DNA of 64,000 bases from Candidatus Rubrivivax defluviihabitans (GCA_016709385.1 JADJMW010000025.1:1-64000), one strand, 5' to 3'; positions 41,893-51,244 are shown, counted from the first letter of the stretch. Program-made: numbers and translations. The notes: generated from the sequence alone by a model not told the origin.

Positions 41893-44073
41893 TCAATAGA
41901 ACTTCAGCAGCGTGATGACGAAGAAGATGCCCAGTGTCAGCGGCCAGTACAGCACCTTGGTCAACAGTCCGCCGCGGTATTCGAGCAGCGGGTAGGGCAC
42001 TTGCAGCGCCCGGCGGAAGGCATTGATCGGCACCAACAGCAGCGCGAAGTAGGTGACGAGAAAGAAGTACTCCAGGTAGAAGATCTGCCCGCTGGCAATG
42101 CTGCGGCGGATGCTCAGATGGGCGAAGACGACGACGAAGAAGAGCGAGACGCAGAAGCCGAGGATCTCCTTGATGCCCACGCTGTCGGGCAGCAGCAGCA
42201 GCGAGAAGAGCACGATCGCGACCACGATCAGCGGCGTCAGGTTGGAGATGAACGCGTCGACGAAGATCCGCTTCAGCCCGATCTCGAACACCAGCTGGGG
42301 AAAGGGCTCCAGGTCGACGCTGCTTTGCTGGCCGAATCGGGTGTTCTCGCTGCGCGGACGCAGCGCGAAGGAGGTCGATTCGATGGTCCAGCCGCGCAAC
42401 TGCAGCCCCGGTTCCAGGCCGGGCTTCTGCGAGGCCAGCAGGATGTCGTAGGAGTCCAGGTCGGGCACCAGCGCCTGCGCGCGGCCGCGCTCTGCGGGGT
42501 CGATGCCGATGCCGATGCGTTCGATCTCCAGCGGGTAGCGTGAGAAGTCGAACTGCGTGCGCAGCTTGAACTGGAAGCTGCTGCGCTGCACGACGAATCG
42601 GTTGGCAGCGTCGGGGCTGCTGTCGATCGGCGTCACGCGCACGTCGGTGGCGCCGTGGAAGACCAGGCCGCGCGGGCCGTCGGCGACCGCGTCCACCGCG
42701 AGCTTCTGCCAGATCTGGCCTGCGACGGAGACCGTATTCGAACCGTCGAGTTCCATCGACTCGATGTGGATGCCCGTGGGCACGTAAGTCAGACCATCCT
42801 GCCTTCTCTCACGCCGTTGGCGGTCGAAGCGTTCCTTTTCCAGCAGCAGCACGGTGCGATCGGTGATCTCGATGCGGTCGTCCGGGGCCCGGGCAACGCC
42901 GTTGTCGGCGGGCGGGGAATGGTGGTTCAGCGCCAGGTACCAGACGGTGCCGATGCCGGCCAGCAGCAGCAGCGACACCACGGCGGTCCCCGCCCACAGC
43001 CGCGACGTGCGCCCTTCGTGGGCACGCAGGAGCAGCAGCGACAGGCTGGCCAGGAAGCCGGTCAGGGTCACGACGATCCAGATGCCCTGCCGCCGCACCT
43101 CCTGCACCTGGCGCGGCACGTCGTTGCGCACGAAGGTGATCTGCAGCGACCAGCCGGTGCTGGGCACGGGCGCATAGGCCAGCCACGAGCGTGCGCCCGT
43201 CGTCGTGCTGCGGTGCGTCATGATGCCGCTGCTGCGCGCCGCGGCGGCGTCGGCCAGGGCCAGCCGGTTGGGGTCGTGCCGCTCCTGCGCGATCTGTGCC
43301 AGGGTCTTGCGCTCGCGCACGAGGCGCTCGTCGGGGTGGTAGAGATAGACGCCTTCGCTCGTGGTCAGTGCGCCGAAACCGCCCGGCCCCAACCGCAGGT
43401 CGCGGATGATCTGCTTGAGCCGGTCCATCGACACGTCCAGGGTCACGACGCCGTTCTTCTGCGGCGTGGGTCCGGCGCTCATGAAGATCGCCGAGTGGGT
43501 GATCATGGTCTTCGACAGCGCGCGGTCGAAATACGGCGGGCTCCAGCCGTCGCGGCCGCCCTCGGCCATGGGCTTCACGTACCAGTCGGTCAAGGCGCTG
43601 GCGTCGGTGGCCGGCACAGTGTAGTCGTAGTCGTCGCCGAGTTGCGTCGGCTGCTGGCTGCCTGCCGGGGCCTCGCGGGTGAAGTAGGGCGCATGGAGCC
43701 GGGTGCTTGGGTCGCGGCCGTACGGCCGGTAAGCCACCGTGCCGCCGAAGAAAGCCTCGTTGCTCTGCACCATGGCGAGCAGCGCGGGTTCGACGGTCGC
43801 GGCGTCGATCTCGCCGCGCGTGAGCCTGGCTGCCAGGTCGGTGGTGGCCTGACTCACCGGCTTCAGGATCCGGTCGATCTGTGCCGCGGCCTCCTCGGTG
43901 ATGCGCAGCAGTTCGGCCCGCTTCTCGCTCTCATCGGCGAGCGCTTGCCGGGTGGATTGCACGCCCAGCAGCAGCGAGGCCACCAGCGTGACCAGGCAAA
44001 CGGCTTGCAGGGCGAACTTCAGGCGCCGGCGGTTGCGCTCGCTGAAAGCCTCTGCGGCGGCCGCGTCGGTCAT
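41893..44073 (-). CDS. Cache sensor fused to a pentameric ligand-gated ion channel-like module
   Basis: 726 residues, no gene symbol known. Membrane helix 1 is at 19-39; residues 42-325 form a periplasmic dCache-like sensor (ITHSAIFMSAGPTPQKNGVVTLDVSMDRL, then GALTTSEGVYLYHPDERLV). Helices follow at 330-350 and 359-382. Residues about 425-605 read like the beta-sandwich of a Cys-loop/Pro-loop receptor: VPTGIHIESMELDGSNTVSVAGQIW, then FDFSRYPLEIERIGIGI with the conserved Pro (Pro514), and LVFEIGLKRIF just before M1. M1 608-628, M2 633-655, M3 662-684 and M4 705-724 (ending at the C-terminus) reproduce pLGIC topology. The soluble half should be a ligand sensor controlling ion flow. Identification is by topology and motif pattern only. 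Confidence 0.65.
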   Translation of the reverse strand: MTDAAAAEAFSERNRRRLKFALQAVCLVTLVASLLLGVQSTRQALADESEKRAELLRITEEAAAQIDRILKPVSQATTDLAARLTRGEIDAATVEPALLAMVQSNEAFFGGTVAYRPYGRDPSTRLHAPYFTREAPAGSQQPTQLGDDYDYTVPATDASALTDWYVKPMAEGGRDGWSPPYFDRALSKTMITHSAIFMSAGPTPQKNGVVTLDVSMDRLKQIIRDLRLGPGGFGALTTSEGVYLYHPDERLVRERKTLAQIAQERHDPNRLALADAAAARSSGIMTHRSTTTGARSWLAYAPVPSTGWSLQITFVRNDVPRQVQEVRRQGIWIVVTLTGFLASLSLLLLRAHEGRTSRLWAGTAVVSLLLLAGIGTVWYLALNHHSPPADNGVARAPDDRIEITDRTVLLLEKERFDRQRRERRQDGLTYVPTGIHIESMELDGSNTVSVAGQIWQKLAVDAVADGPRGLVFHGATDVRVTPIDSSPDAANRFVVQRSSFQFKLRTQFDFSRYPLEIERIGIGIDPAERGRAQALVPDLDSYDILLASQKPGLEPGLQLRGWTIESTSFALRPRSENTRFGQQSSVDLEPFPQLVFEIGLKRIFVDAFISNLTPLIVVAIVLFSLLLLPDSVGIKEILGFCVSLFFVVVFAHLSIRRSIASGQIFYLEYFFLVTYFALLLVPINAFRRALQVPYPLLEYRGGLLTKVLYWPLTLGIFFVITLLKFY

Positions 44074-44091
44074 GCCGGCAGATCTCGTGGG

Positions 44092-44307
44092 TCAGCGAAA
44101 CCAGATCTGCCACAGGCCCACGATGACATGGCCCCAGATCAGGATGTTCACGCCCAGCAGCACCAGCACCCGACTCACATTCCACAAGGTGCGGGCGCGC
44201 TGTTCGCACGCCGGCTCCCCAGTGGCCATGTAGAGCAGCAGGTACAGCGCCGAGGGGGCCAGCGTGCCGGCGATGGCCAGGCCCATCACCCAGTAGAAGA
44301 CGGTCAT
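44092..44307 (-). CDS. Small two-helix membrane protein upstream of the Cache-channel gene
   Basis: 71 residues from the ATG at 44307 (MTVFYWVMGLAIAGTLAPSALYLLLYMATG), with membrane helices at about 3-27 and 43-68 (VSRVLVLLGVNILIWGHVIVGLWQIW) joined by a short charged loop containing one Cys. An ATG 12 codons upstream is possible. It lies 18 bases upstream of the Cache-channel gene on the same strand, so it is almost certainly co-transcribed and may be an accessory subunit. Family not recognised. Confidence 0.65.
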   Translation of the reverse strand: MTVFYWVMGLAIAGTLAPSALYLLLYMATGEPACEQRARTLWNVSRVLVLLGVNILIWGHVIVGLWQIWFR

Positions 44308-44392
44308 GACGCCATTATCGGCAGCGATCGGGGCCGCCGGCACGGCGCCGGTGTGGCAAAGCGCCGTTCGGCGCCTGTGGTCGTGGTCTCGT

Positions 44393-45292
44393 TCAGTCCG
44401 GCGCCACGGTGTGCGCGGCCATGATCTCCAAGGCGCGCACCAGCGCCGAGTGGTCCAGGTCGGCCATGCCGTTGCCAGCGCAGGCCTGCATCAGCTGTGC
44501 GGCATTGGCCGTCTGCGGCAGGCTCACGCCCAGCGTACGGGCGCCTTGCAGCGCCAGGTTCAGGTCCTTCTGGTGCAGCCCGATGCGAAAGCCCGGGTTG
44601 AAGGTGCGCTTGATCATGCGTTCGCCGTGCACTTCCAGGATGCGGCTGGAGGCAAAGCCGCCCATCAGCGCCTGCCGCACCTTGGCCGGGTCGGCGCCGG
44701 CCTTGCTGGCGAAGACCAGAGCCTCGGCCACGGCGGCGATATTCAGCGCCACGATGATCTGGTTGGCTACCTTGGTGGTCTGGCCGTCGCCGTTCGCGCC
44801 GACATGGGTGATGTTCTTGCCCATGAGCGTGAACAAGGGCTTGGCGCGTTCGAAGGCGGCTTCCGAACCGCCGACCATGATGGTGAGGCTGGCCGCCTTG
44901 GCGCCGACCTCGCCGCCGGAAACCGGCGCGTCGAGATAGTCGCAGCCCAGCGCATTGATCTTCTGCGCGAACTCCTTCGTGGCCATGGGCGAAATACTGC
45001 TCATGTCGACGACCAGCTTGCCCTGGGCCAAGCCCTGCGCGACGCCGTTCTCGCCGAACAGCACCGCTTCCACGTCGGGCGTGTCGGGCACCATGGTGAA
45101 GACGATGTCGGCCGCTGCGGCCACTTCGCGCGCATTCGCGCAGCGCACCGCTCCGGCATCCAGCAGCGCCTGCGGCACCTGGCTGCGCGTGGCCACGAAG
45201 AGGGCGTGTCCGGCGGCGCGCAGGTGGCCCGCCATCGGTGCGCCCATGATGCCCAGGCCGATGAAGCCCAGTTTGAGGGGAGTGTTCGTCAT
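44393..45292 (-). CDS. glxR: Tartronate semialdehyde (2-hydroxy-3-oxopropionate) reductase
   Basis: 299 residues, beta-hydroxyacid dehydrogenase family. N-terminal NAD(P)-binding GFIGLGIMGAPMAGHLRAAGH (residues 9-29), substrate motif DAPVSGGEVGAKAASLTIMVGG (residues 121-142), catalytic Lys in GDGQTTKVANQIIVALNIAAVAEAL, and the C-terminal LHQKDLNLALQGARTLGVSLPQT. It reduces tartronate semialdehyde, made by Gcl and interconverted with hydroxypyruvate by Hyi, to D-glycerate, which glycerate 2-kinase then phosphorylates. Third gene of gcl-hyi-glxR, 26 bases after hyi. Confidence 0.95.
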   Translation of the reverse strand: MTNTPLKLGFIGLGIMGAPMAGHLRAAGHALFVATRSQVPQALLDAGAVRCANAREVAAAADIVFTMVPDTPDVEAVLFGENGVAQGLAQGKLVVDMSSISPMATKEFAQKINALGCDYLDAPVSGGEVGAKAASLTIMVGGSEAAFERAKPLFTLMGKNITHVGANGDGQTTKVANQIIVALNIAAVAEALVFASKAGADPAKVRQALMGGFASSRILEVHGERMIKRTFNPGFRIGLHQKDLNLALQGARTLGVSLPQTANAAQLMQACAGNGMADLDHSALVRALEIMAAHTVAPD

Positions 45293-45318
45293 TTCGGTGT
45301 CGTTCCTTCAGGGTTGGT

Positions 45319-46116
45319 TCAGCTGGTGGCGCGCAGCACGCGGCGCGCCTGCTCCAGCCAGCCCAGGCCGGCCTCGGTGGTGGCGGCGGGCTTGTACTCG
45401 CAGCCGATCCAGCCCTTGTAGCCGATGCGGTCGAGGTGGGCGAACAGGAACGGGTAGTTGATCTCGCCGGTGCCGGGTTCGTTGCGCCCCGGGTTGTCGG
45501 CCACCTGGACGTGGCCGATGCGCGCCAGATGTCTGCTCAGCGTGGCCGCCAGTTCACCTTCGTAGCGCTGCGCGTGGTAGATGTCGTATTGCACGAAGGC
45601 ATTGTCGGCATCCACCTCGTCCAGCACCGACACCGCCAGATCGGTGCGGTTGAGCCAGAAGCCCGGCACGTCGTAATTGTTGATGGGCTCGATCAGCAGC
45701 TTGAGCCCGGCCGCCTTCAGCGCCGCGGCGGCGAAGCGCAGGTTCTCCACCAAGGTGCGGCGCGCGGTGGCGTCGTCCACCCCCGCTGGCGGCTTGCCGG
45801 CCAGGCAGTTGAGCTGCGGCACGCCGAGCAGGGTGGCGTAGGCCACCGCCTGCGCCACGCCGGCGCGGAATTCGGCCACGCGGGCCGGGTCGCAGGCGAT
45901 GCCGCGGTCGCCGCCGGCCCAGTCGCCGGCCGGCAGGTTGTGCAGCACCATCTTCAGCCGGTTGGCCACCAGCTTGTCGCGGATGACGGCGGCCGGCGCC
46001 TCGTAGGGAAACTGCAGCTCCACCGTGGAAAACCCGGCCCGCGCCGCACGCTCGAAACGCTCCAGCAGCGGCACTTCGGTGAACAGCATCGACAGGTTGG
46101 CGGCAAATCTAGGCAT
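45319..46116 (-). CDS. hyi: Hydroxypyruvate isomerase
   Basis: 265 residues, TIM-barrel xylose isomerase-like fold. Starts MPRFAANLSMLFTEVPLLERFERAARAGFSTVELQFPYE, the usual Hyi N-terminus. Metal-site residues lie in LLIEPINNYDVPGFWLNRTDLAVSVLDEVD, VQYDIYHAQRYEGELAATL, GHVQVADNPGRNEPGTGEINYPFLF, and the final GCEYKP. It interconverts hydroxypyruvate and tartronate semialdehyde. An alternative ATG at 46134 (MTGEPAMPRF) overlaps the gcl stop as ATGA and could be the real coupled start; the family start favours 46116. Confidence 0.95.
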   Translation of the reverse strand: MPRFAANLSMLFTEVPLLERFERAARAGFSTVELQFPYEAPAAVIRDKLVANRLKMVLHNLPAGDWAGGDRGIACDPARVAEFRAGVAQAVAYATLLGVPQLNCLAGKPPAGVDDATARRTLVENLRFAAAALKAAGLKLLIEPINNYDVPGFWLNRTDLAVSVLDEVDADNAFVQYDIYHAQRYEGELAATLSRHLARIGHVQVADNPGRNEPGTGEINYPFLFAHLDRIGYKGWIGCEYKPAATTEAGLGWLEQARRVLRATS

Positions 46117-46130
46117 GGCAGGTTCTCCGG

Positions 46131-47921
46131 TCATTCCAGCAGGCCGGCCATCTCCAGGCCCTGGCGGCCTTCGGGGTGGCGGCAGTCGATGTCCTCGAAC
46201 TCGTTGATCTTGTCGATCTCGGTGCCCATCGCGATGTTGGTCACCTTCTCGAGGATCACCTCCACCACCACCGGCACGCGGTACTTGCGCGCCAGCGCCT
46301 GCGCTTCGACCATCGCGGCCTGGATCTTCTCGGGATCGGTCACGCGCAGGCTCTTGCAGCCCAGACCCTGCACCACGGCCTGGTGGTCGACGCCGTAACT
46401 CTTGAGGTCGGCGTCCTCGACGTTCTGGTTCTCGAAGGCCAGCTGCACGCAGTAGTCCATCTCGAAGCCGCGCTGGCTCTGGCGGATGAGGCCGAGGTAG
46501 CTGTTGTTCACCAGCACCTGCACATAGGGCAGGCGGAACTGCGCGCCCACGGCCAGTTCCTCGATCAGGAACTGGAAGTCGTAGTCGCCCGACAGGCCCA
46601 CCACCGTGCGCGTCGGGTCGGCGGCGACCACGCCCAGGGCGGCGGGAATCGTCCAGCCCAGCGGGCCGGCCTGGCCGCAGTTGATCCACTGGCGCGGGCC
46701 GTAGACATGCAGGAACTGCGCGCCGGCGATCTGGCTCAGGCCGATGGTGGTCACGAAGACGGTGTCACGCGGGAAGACCTTGTTCATCTCCTCGTACACG
46801 CGCAGCGGCTTGATCGGCGTCTCGGTGTAATGGGTCTTGCGGTGCATCAGCTTCTTGCGCTCGGCGCAGCGGAACTGCCAGTCGGCATAGTTCTTCAGCG
46901 TGCCGGCGGCCTGGCGCTCGCGCGCGACCTGGACGAACAGTTCCAGCGCCGCCTTGGCGTCGCTGACGATGCCCAGATCGGGGTTGAAGACGCGGCCGAT
47001 CTGCGTCGGCTCGATGTCCACGTGCACGAAGCTGCGGCCCTTGCAGTAGACCTCGGTGCTGCCGGTGTGGCGGTTCGCCCAGCGGTTGCCGATGCCGAGC
47101 ACGAAGTCGCTGGCCAGCATGGTGGCATTGCCGTAGCGGTGGCTGGTCTGCAGGCCCACCATGCCGGCCATCAGCGGGTGGTCGTCGGGGATGGTGCCCC
47201 AGCCCATCAGCGTGGGGATCACGGGCACGCCGGTGAGTTCGGCGAACTCCACCAGCAGGTCCGACGCATCGGCATTGATGATGCCGCCTCCGGCCACGAT
47301 GAGCGGCTTCTCGGCGGCCATCAGCATGTCCAGCGCCTTCTCGATCTGCTTGCGCGTGGCCGCGGGCTTGTAGACGGGCAGCGGCTCGTAGCTGTCGATG
47401 TCGAACTCGATCTCGGCCATCTGCACGTCGAACGGCAGGTCGATCAGCACCGGGCCCGGGCGGCCCGAACGCATCAGGTGAAACGCCTGCTGGAAGGCGC
47501 GCGGCACCAGCGCCGGTTCACGCACGGTGACGCTCCACTTGGTGACCGGCTTGGAGATGCTCTCGATATCGACGGCCTGGAAATCTTCCTTGTACAGCCG
47601 CGCCCGCGGCGCCTGGCCGGTGATGCACAGGATGGGAATGCTGTCGGCAATGGCCGAATACAGGCCGGTGATCATGTCGGTGCCGGCCGGGCCGCTGGTG
47701 CCGATGCACACGCCGATATTGCCGGCCTTGGCCCGCGTATAGCCCTCGGCCATGTGCGAGGCGCCCTCGACGTGCCGCGCCAGGATGTGCGCGATGCTCT
47801 GGCGCTCGCGCAGCGCCGCGTACAGCGGGTTGATCGCCGCACCCGGCACGCCGAAGGCCTGCGTCACGCCTTCCTTTTCCATCACCAGCACGGCGGCCAT
47901 CGCAGCCTTCATCTTCGCCAT
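46131..47921 (-). CDS. gcl: Glyoxylate carboligase (tartronate semialdehyde synthase)
   Basis: 596 residues, thiamin-diphosphate enzyme joining two glyoxylate molecules to tartronate semialdehyde and CO2. The sequence ILARHVEGASHMAEGYTRA (residues 45-63) shows Val where other ThDP enzymes have the catalytic Glu, the diagnostic feature of Gcl. ThDP-binding GDYDFQFLIEELAVGAQFRLPYVQVLVNNSYLGLIRQ (about 440-476) with the GDx(26)N pattern. FAD-type middle domain with LMGWGTIPDDHPLMAGMVG. The frame is open upstream, but MAKMKAAMAAVLVMEKEGV is the family start. First gene of the operon; divergent from the DUF885 gene. Confidence 0.97.
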   Translation of the reverse strand: MAKMKAAMAAVLVMEKEGVTQAFGVPGAAINPLYAALRERQSIAHILARHVEGASHMAEGYTRAKAGNIGVCIGTSGPAGTDMITGLYSAIADSIPILCITGQAPRARLYKEDFQAVDIESISKPVTKWSVTVREPALVPRAFQQAFHLMRSGRPGPVLIDLPFDVQMAEIEFDIDSYEPLPVYKPAATRKQIEKALDMLMAAEKPLIVAGGGIINADASDLLVEFAELTGVPVIPTLMGWGTIPDDHPLMAGMVGLQTSHRYGNATMLASDFVLGIGNRWANRHTGSTEVYCKGRSFVHVDIEPTQIGRVFNPDLGIVSDAKAALELFVQVARERQAAGTLKNYADWQFRCAERKKLMHRKTHYTETPIKPLRVYEEMNKVFPRDTVFVTTIGLSQIAGAQFLHVYGPRQWINCGQAGPLGWTIPAALGVVAADPTRTVVGLSGDYDFQFLIEELAVGAQFRLPYVQVLVNNSYLGLIRQSQRGFEMDYCVQLAFENQNVEDADLKSYGVDHQAVVQGLGCKSLRVTDPEKIQAAMVEAQALARKYRVPVVVEVILEKVTNIAMGTEIDKINEFEDIDCRHPEGRQGLEMAGLLE

Positions 47922-48099
47922 TTTGTCGTCTCCATCCGGGTTGATTGACCTGGGCGAATCTTCGGACCGGCGCGCGCGCTGCGGAAGAGGCCTGCGGGCG
48001 ATATCAGCTATTCCGCCTGGGAATGGCGGGCCTTGCCGGCGCGCGTGCAATGCACTAGCGTTCGGCGCCGGCATGGGCCGGCGAAACAGGGGGAACTCG

Positions 48100-50184
48100 A
48101 TGCGTCAGCGTTGGCTGAAGGGACTGGTTGCCGGCCTGTTGGCGGTGGTGTGCGCCATTCCGGCCGTGCGGGCGGCCGAAGCGCCGGGGGCTGTGGCCAG
48201 CGTCGACGCGGTCGCCACCCGGCAACTGCACGCGCTGTTCGACGCACGCTGGGAAGCCCTCATGCAGACCTACCCCGAGTGGGCCACCTTCGTCGGCGAC
48301 CACCGCTGGGGCGACCGCCTGCACGACGCGTCGCCGGCGGCCATCGCGGCCGAATTCGACGCCGCGCGCCAGGTGCTGGCACAGGCCCGCGCGATTCCGC
48401 GCCAGGGCTTGTCGGCGCGCGACCGCACCTCGCTGGACATCTTCGTGCACGGGCTGGAGGAACGTCTGCGCACCGAACCCTTCGTGGGCTATCGCAGCAT
48501 GAGCCTGGGCGCGCTGGGCGGTTTCCAGAGCGGGTTCGCGGAATTGCTGCGCGCCGTGCCGGTCAAGACAAGCGCGCAGGTGGAGCAGGTGCTGGCACGC
48601 ATGGCGGCCTACCCGGGGCGCGTCGACCAGGAACTGGCGCGGCTGCGCGAGGGCCTGTCGCTGAATTGGGTGCCGCCGCGCGAGGTGCTCGAACGCGTGC
48701 TGGCGCAGATCGACGGCCAGCTGACGCCCGCGGTGGACCAGAGTCCGTTCTTCGAGCCGTTCACGCGCCTGGGCAAGGACATACCCGCCGCCGAGCAGGA
48801 CGCATTCAAGGCACGCGGCCGCCAGGCCGTCGACGAACAGGTGCTGCCGGCATTGCGCCGGCTGCGTGCCTTCGTGGCCGACGAATACCTGCCGGCTGCG
48901 CCAGCCAGCGGCGCGCTCGGCAGCTACCCGGGCGGGGCCGAGGTCTATGCCCACGAGGTGCGTTCCAACACCACCACCGAGATGAGCCCGGCGCAGATCC
49001 ACGCCATCGGGCTGCGTGAACTGGAGCGGTTGCGCAGCGAGATGGAAGCGGTGATCAAGGAGGTGAAGTTCGAGGGCGATTTCGCGGCCTTCGTGCGGCA
49101 CCTCAATACCGAAGCGAAGTTCTTCCACACCGGCCCGGAAAGCCTGCTGGCCGGCTACCGCGACATCGCCAAGCGCATCGACCCCGAGCTGCCCAAACTC
49201 TTTGCCGAATTGCCGCGGGTACCCTATGGCGTGCGCGCGATGCCGGCGCACTTGGGCAGCGAACGCGCCGAGTTCTACGACGGCCCGGCGCTGGACGGCA
49301 GCAAGCCCGGCTGGTTCAACGCCAATGCCCTGGCCTGGAAAACGCGCCCGATCTGGGTCATGGAAACGCTGGTCGCGCACGAGGCGGTGCCCGGTCACCA
49401 CCTGCAGATCGCCCTTGCCATGGAACAGGGCGAACTGCCCAAACTCCGCCGCGGTAGCGGCTACACCGTCTACGACGAGGGCTGGGCGCTTTACGCCGAG
49501 ACGCTGGGTTTCGACCTGGGCCTGTACCAGGATCCCTACAGCCGCTTCGGCCACCTGCAGGGGCAGGCCTTTCGCGCCGCGCGGCTGGCGGTGGACACGG
49601 GCATCCACGCCATGGGCTGGAGCCGGCAGCGCGCCATCGACTTCATGGTCGACCGCACGGGAATGAATGCCGATTTCGTGGCTGCCGAAGTCGACCGCTA
49701 CATCTCCTGGCCCGGGCAGGCGCTGGCCTACATGATCGGCCAGCTGAAGATCGTGGAACTGCGCGACCGCGCCAAAGCCCGGCTGGGCGATCGCTTCGAC
49801 ATCCGCAAATTCCATCAGGTCGTGCTCGACCAGGGCTCGGTGCCGCTGCCGATGCTGGAGCGGGCGGTGGACGACTGGCTGGCCACGGCCTCCAGCGGGC
49901 TGGATGCGGTGGTGCAGGCGGCGCGTGCCGATGCCGCCCGCCGCACCGGCGTGGGCGCCGAATCGTTGCTTTTGATCAGCGCCGAGAGCGTGACCTGGTC
50001 CGACGGCAGCCTGGGCTGTCCGCAGCCGGGCATGATGTACACGCAGGCGCTGGTGCCCGGCTACCGGGTGCGCCTGCGCGGGCCGGACGGCGAGATGGAC
50101 TACCACGCCAGTGCACGCGGGGCGCTGGTGCTGTGCCCTGCGGAGCGGGCGGTGGATCCGCTGCCGGGAGCGAGCCGTCTCTGA
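48100..50184 (+). CDS. Secreted DUF885 metallopeptidase-like protein with an extra C-terminal domain
   Basis: 694 residues. Signal peptide MRQRWLKGLVAGLLAVVCAIPAVRA. The DUF885 body has the zinc motif HEAVPGHHLQ in METLVAHEAVPGHHLQIALAMEQ (about residues 421-443) and the downstream Glu in YDEGWALYAETLGFDLGLY. After residue about 605 a separate segment follows: ARRTGVGAESLLLISAESVTWSDGSLGCPQPGMMYTQALVPGYRVRLRGPDGEMDYHASARGALVLC, a small domain more often seen alone or in protease-inhibitor-like proteins. The ATG has GGGGGAA upstream. Divergent from gcl. Substrate unknown, probably peptides in the periplasm. Confidence 0.88.
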   Translation: MRQRWLKGLVAGLLAVVCAIPAVRAAEAPGAVASVDAVATRQLHALFDARWEALMQTYPEWATFVGDHRWGDRLHDASPAAIAAEFDAARQVLAQARAIPRQGLSARDRTSLDIFVHGLEERLRTEPFVGYRSMSLGALGGFQSGFAELLRAVPVKTSAQVEQVLARMAAYPGRVDQELARLREGLSLNWVPPREVLERVLAQIDGQLTPAVDQSPFFEPFTRLGKDIPAAEQDAFKARGRQAVDEQVLPALRRLRAFVADEYLPAAPASGALGSYPGGAEVYAHEVRSNTTTEMSPAQIHAIGLRELERLRSEMEAVIKEVKFEGDFAAFVRHLNTEAKFFHTGPESLLAGYRDIAKRIDPELPKLFAELPRVPYGVRAMPAHLGSERAEFYDGPALDGSKPGWFNANALAWKTRPIWVMETLVAHEAVPGHHLQIALAMEQGELPKLRRGSGYTVYDEGWALYAETLGFDLGLYQDPYSRFGHLQGQAFRAARLAVDTGIHAMGWSRQRAIDFMVDRTGMNADFVAAEVDRYISWPGQALAYMIGQLKIVELRDRAKARLGDRFDIRKFHQVVLDQGSVPLPMLERAVDDWLATASSGLDAVVQAARADAARRTGVGAESLLLISAESVTWSDGSLGCPQPGMMYTQALVPGYRVRLRGPDGEMDYHASARGALVLCPAERAVDPLPGASRL

Positions 50185-50242
50185 CGCGGAGTTCGGCGTC
50201 TGCCCCAGCACCTGCTGCACCCGCCCACACGCTCGCCCCCCC

Positions 50243-51151
50243 ATGGACACCGTCGCCGGCATCCGCCTCTTCATCCGCGTCGTCGAGACCGGCAGCTTCA
50301 GCCGTGCCAGCGTCGATCTCGGCATCACCCAGCCCACCGCCACCAAGCACGTGGCGGCGCTGGAGGCGCGGCTGGGCGCGCGGCTGTTCCACCGCAGCAC
50401 ACGCGGCGTCACGCCCACCGAGGCGGGCTCGGCGTACTACGACAAGTGCAAGCTGATCGCGCGCGAGCTCGACGAGGCCGACAACCTGGTGGCGCTGATG
50501 CAGTCGCGTGTGCAGGGCAGCCTGCGCATCAGTTCGTCGGTGGCCTTCGGCCGCCGCGTGCTCACGCCGCTGGTGCTGCGCTTCATGCAGCAGCACCCGG
50601 GCCTGCAGGTCGACCTGAGTTTCGAGGACCGCTACGTGAACCTGGTCGAGCAGGGCGTGGACCTCGCCATCCGCATGGGCCGGCTGGCCGATTCCTCACT
50701 GGGCGCGCGCTTCCTGGGGTTGAACCCCTGGGTCCTGGTGGGCGCGAAGGCTTACCTGGCCGAGCACGGCACGCCGAAGCAGCCCGGGGAACTGGCTGCC
50801 CATGCCGCCTTGGTCTACAGCACGGTGCAGGGCGACGAGCGCTGGCACTTCAGCGGCGCCGACGGCCACAGCGTCTCGGTGCCGGTGAAGGGCCCGCTGC
50901 GCAGCAACAACCTGTCGGCGCTGCTGGCCGCGGCGCGCGCCGGCATGGGCCTGGCCCTCCTGCCCTGGTACGTGGCGCACGACTCGGTGAAGGGCGGCGC
51001 CGTGCTGCCGCTGCTGGAACGCTGGACGCTGCCGGCGCAGGAGATCCACGCCGTCTACCCTTCGCCGCGCCTGGTGCCCACGAAGGTGAGCGGTTTCGTC
51101 GCCTGGCTGCAAGGGCAGTTCGGCGACGAATGGTGGGCGCGGAGGCTCTGA
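50243..51151 (+). CDS. LysR-family transcriptional regulator
   Basis: 302 residues. N-terminal winged helix (MDTVAGIRLFIRVVETGSFSRASVDLGITQPTATKHVAALEARLGARLFHRSTRGVTPTEAGSAYYDKC, residues 1-69) and a substrate-binding domain with the CrgA/AaeR-like LRISSSVAFGRRVLTPLVLRFMQQHPGLQVDLSFEDRYVNLVEQGVDLAIRMGRLADSSLGARFLG. It starts 58 bases after the DUF885 stop on the same strand and is convergent with the subtilisin gene. Its target genes are not evident: no divergent partner exists, so it may act elsewhere. Confidence 0.92.
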   Translation: MDTVAGIRLFIRVVETGSFSRASVDLGITQPTATKHVAALEARLGARLFHRSTRGVTPTEAGSAYYDKCKLIARELDEADNLVALMQSRVQGSLRISSSVAFGRRVLTPLVLRFMQQHPGLQVDLSFEDRYVNLVEQGVDLAIRMGRLADSSLGARFLGLNPWVLVGAKAYLAEHGTPKQPGELAAHAALVYSTVQGDERWHFSGADGHSVSVPVKGPLRSNNLSALLAAARAGMGLALLPWYVAHDSVKGGAVLPLLERWTLPAQEIHAVYPSPRLVPTKVSGFVAWLQGQFGDEWWARRL

Positions 51152-51244
51152 TCCGGTTGCACCGGCCCCTCGATCCATAGCCCCCCGGGCGCCAGCGCGC
51201 TCGTCAGTGCCGGGGCGGCATTGGCGGCGCCTGAAGGCCGATGG

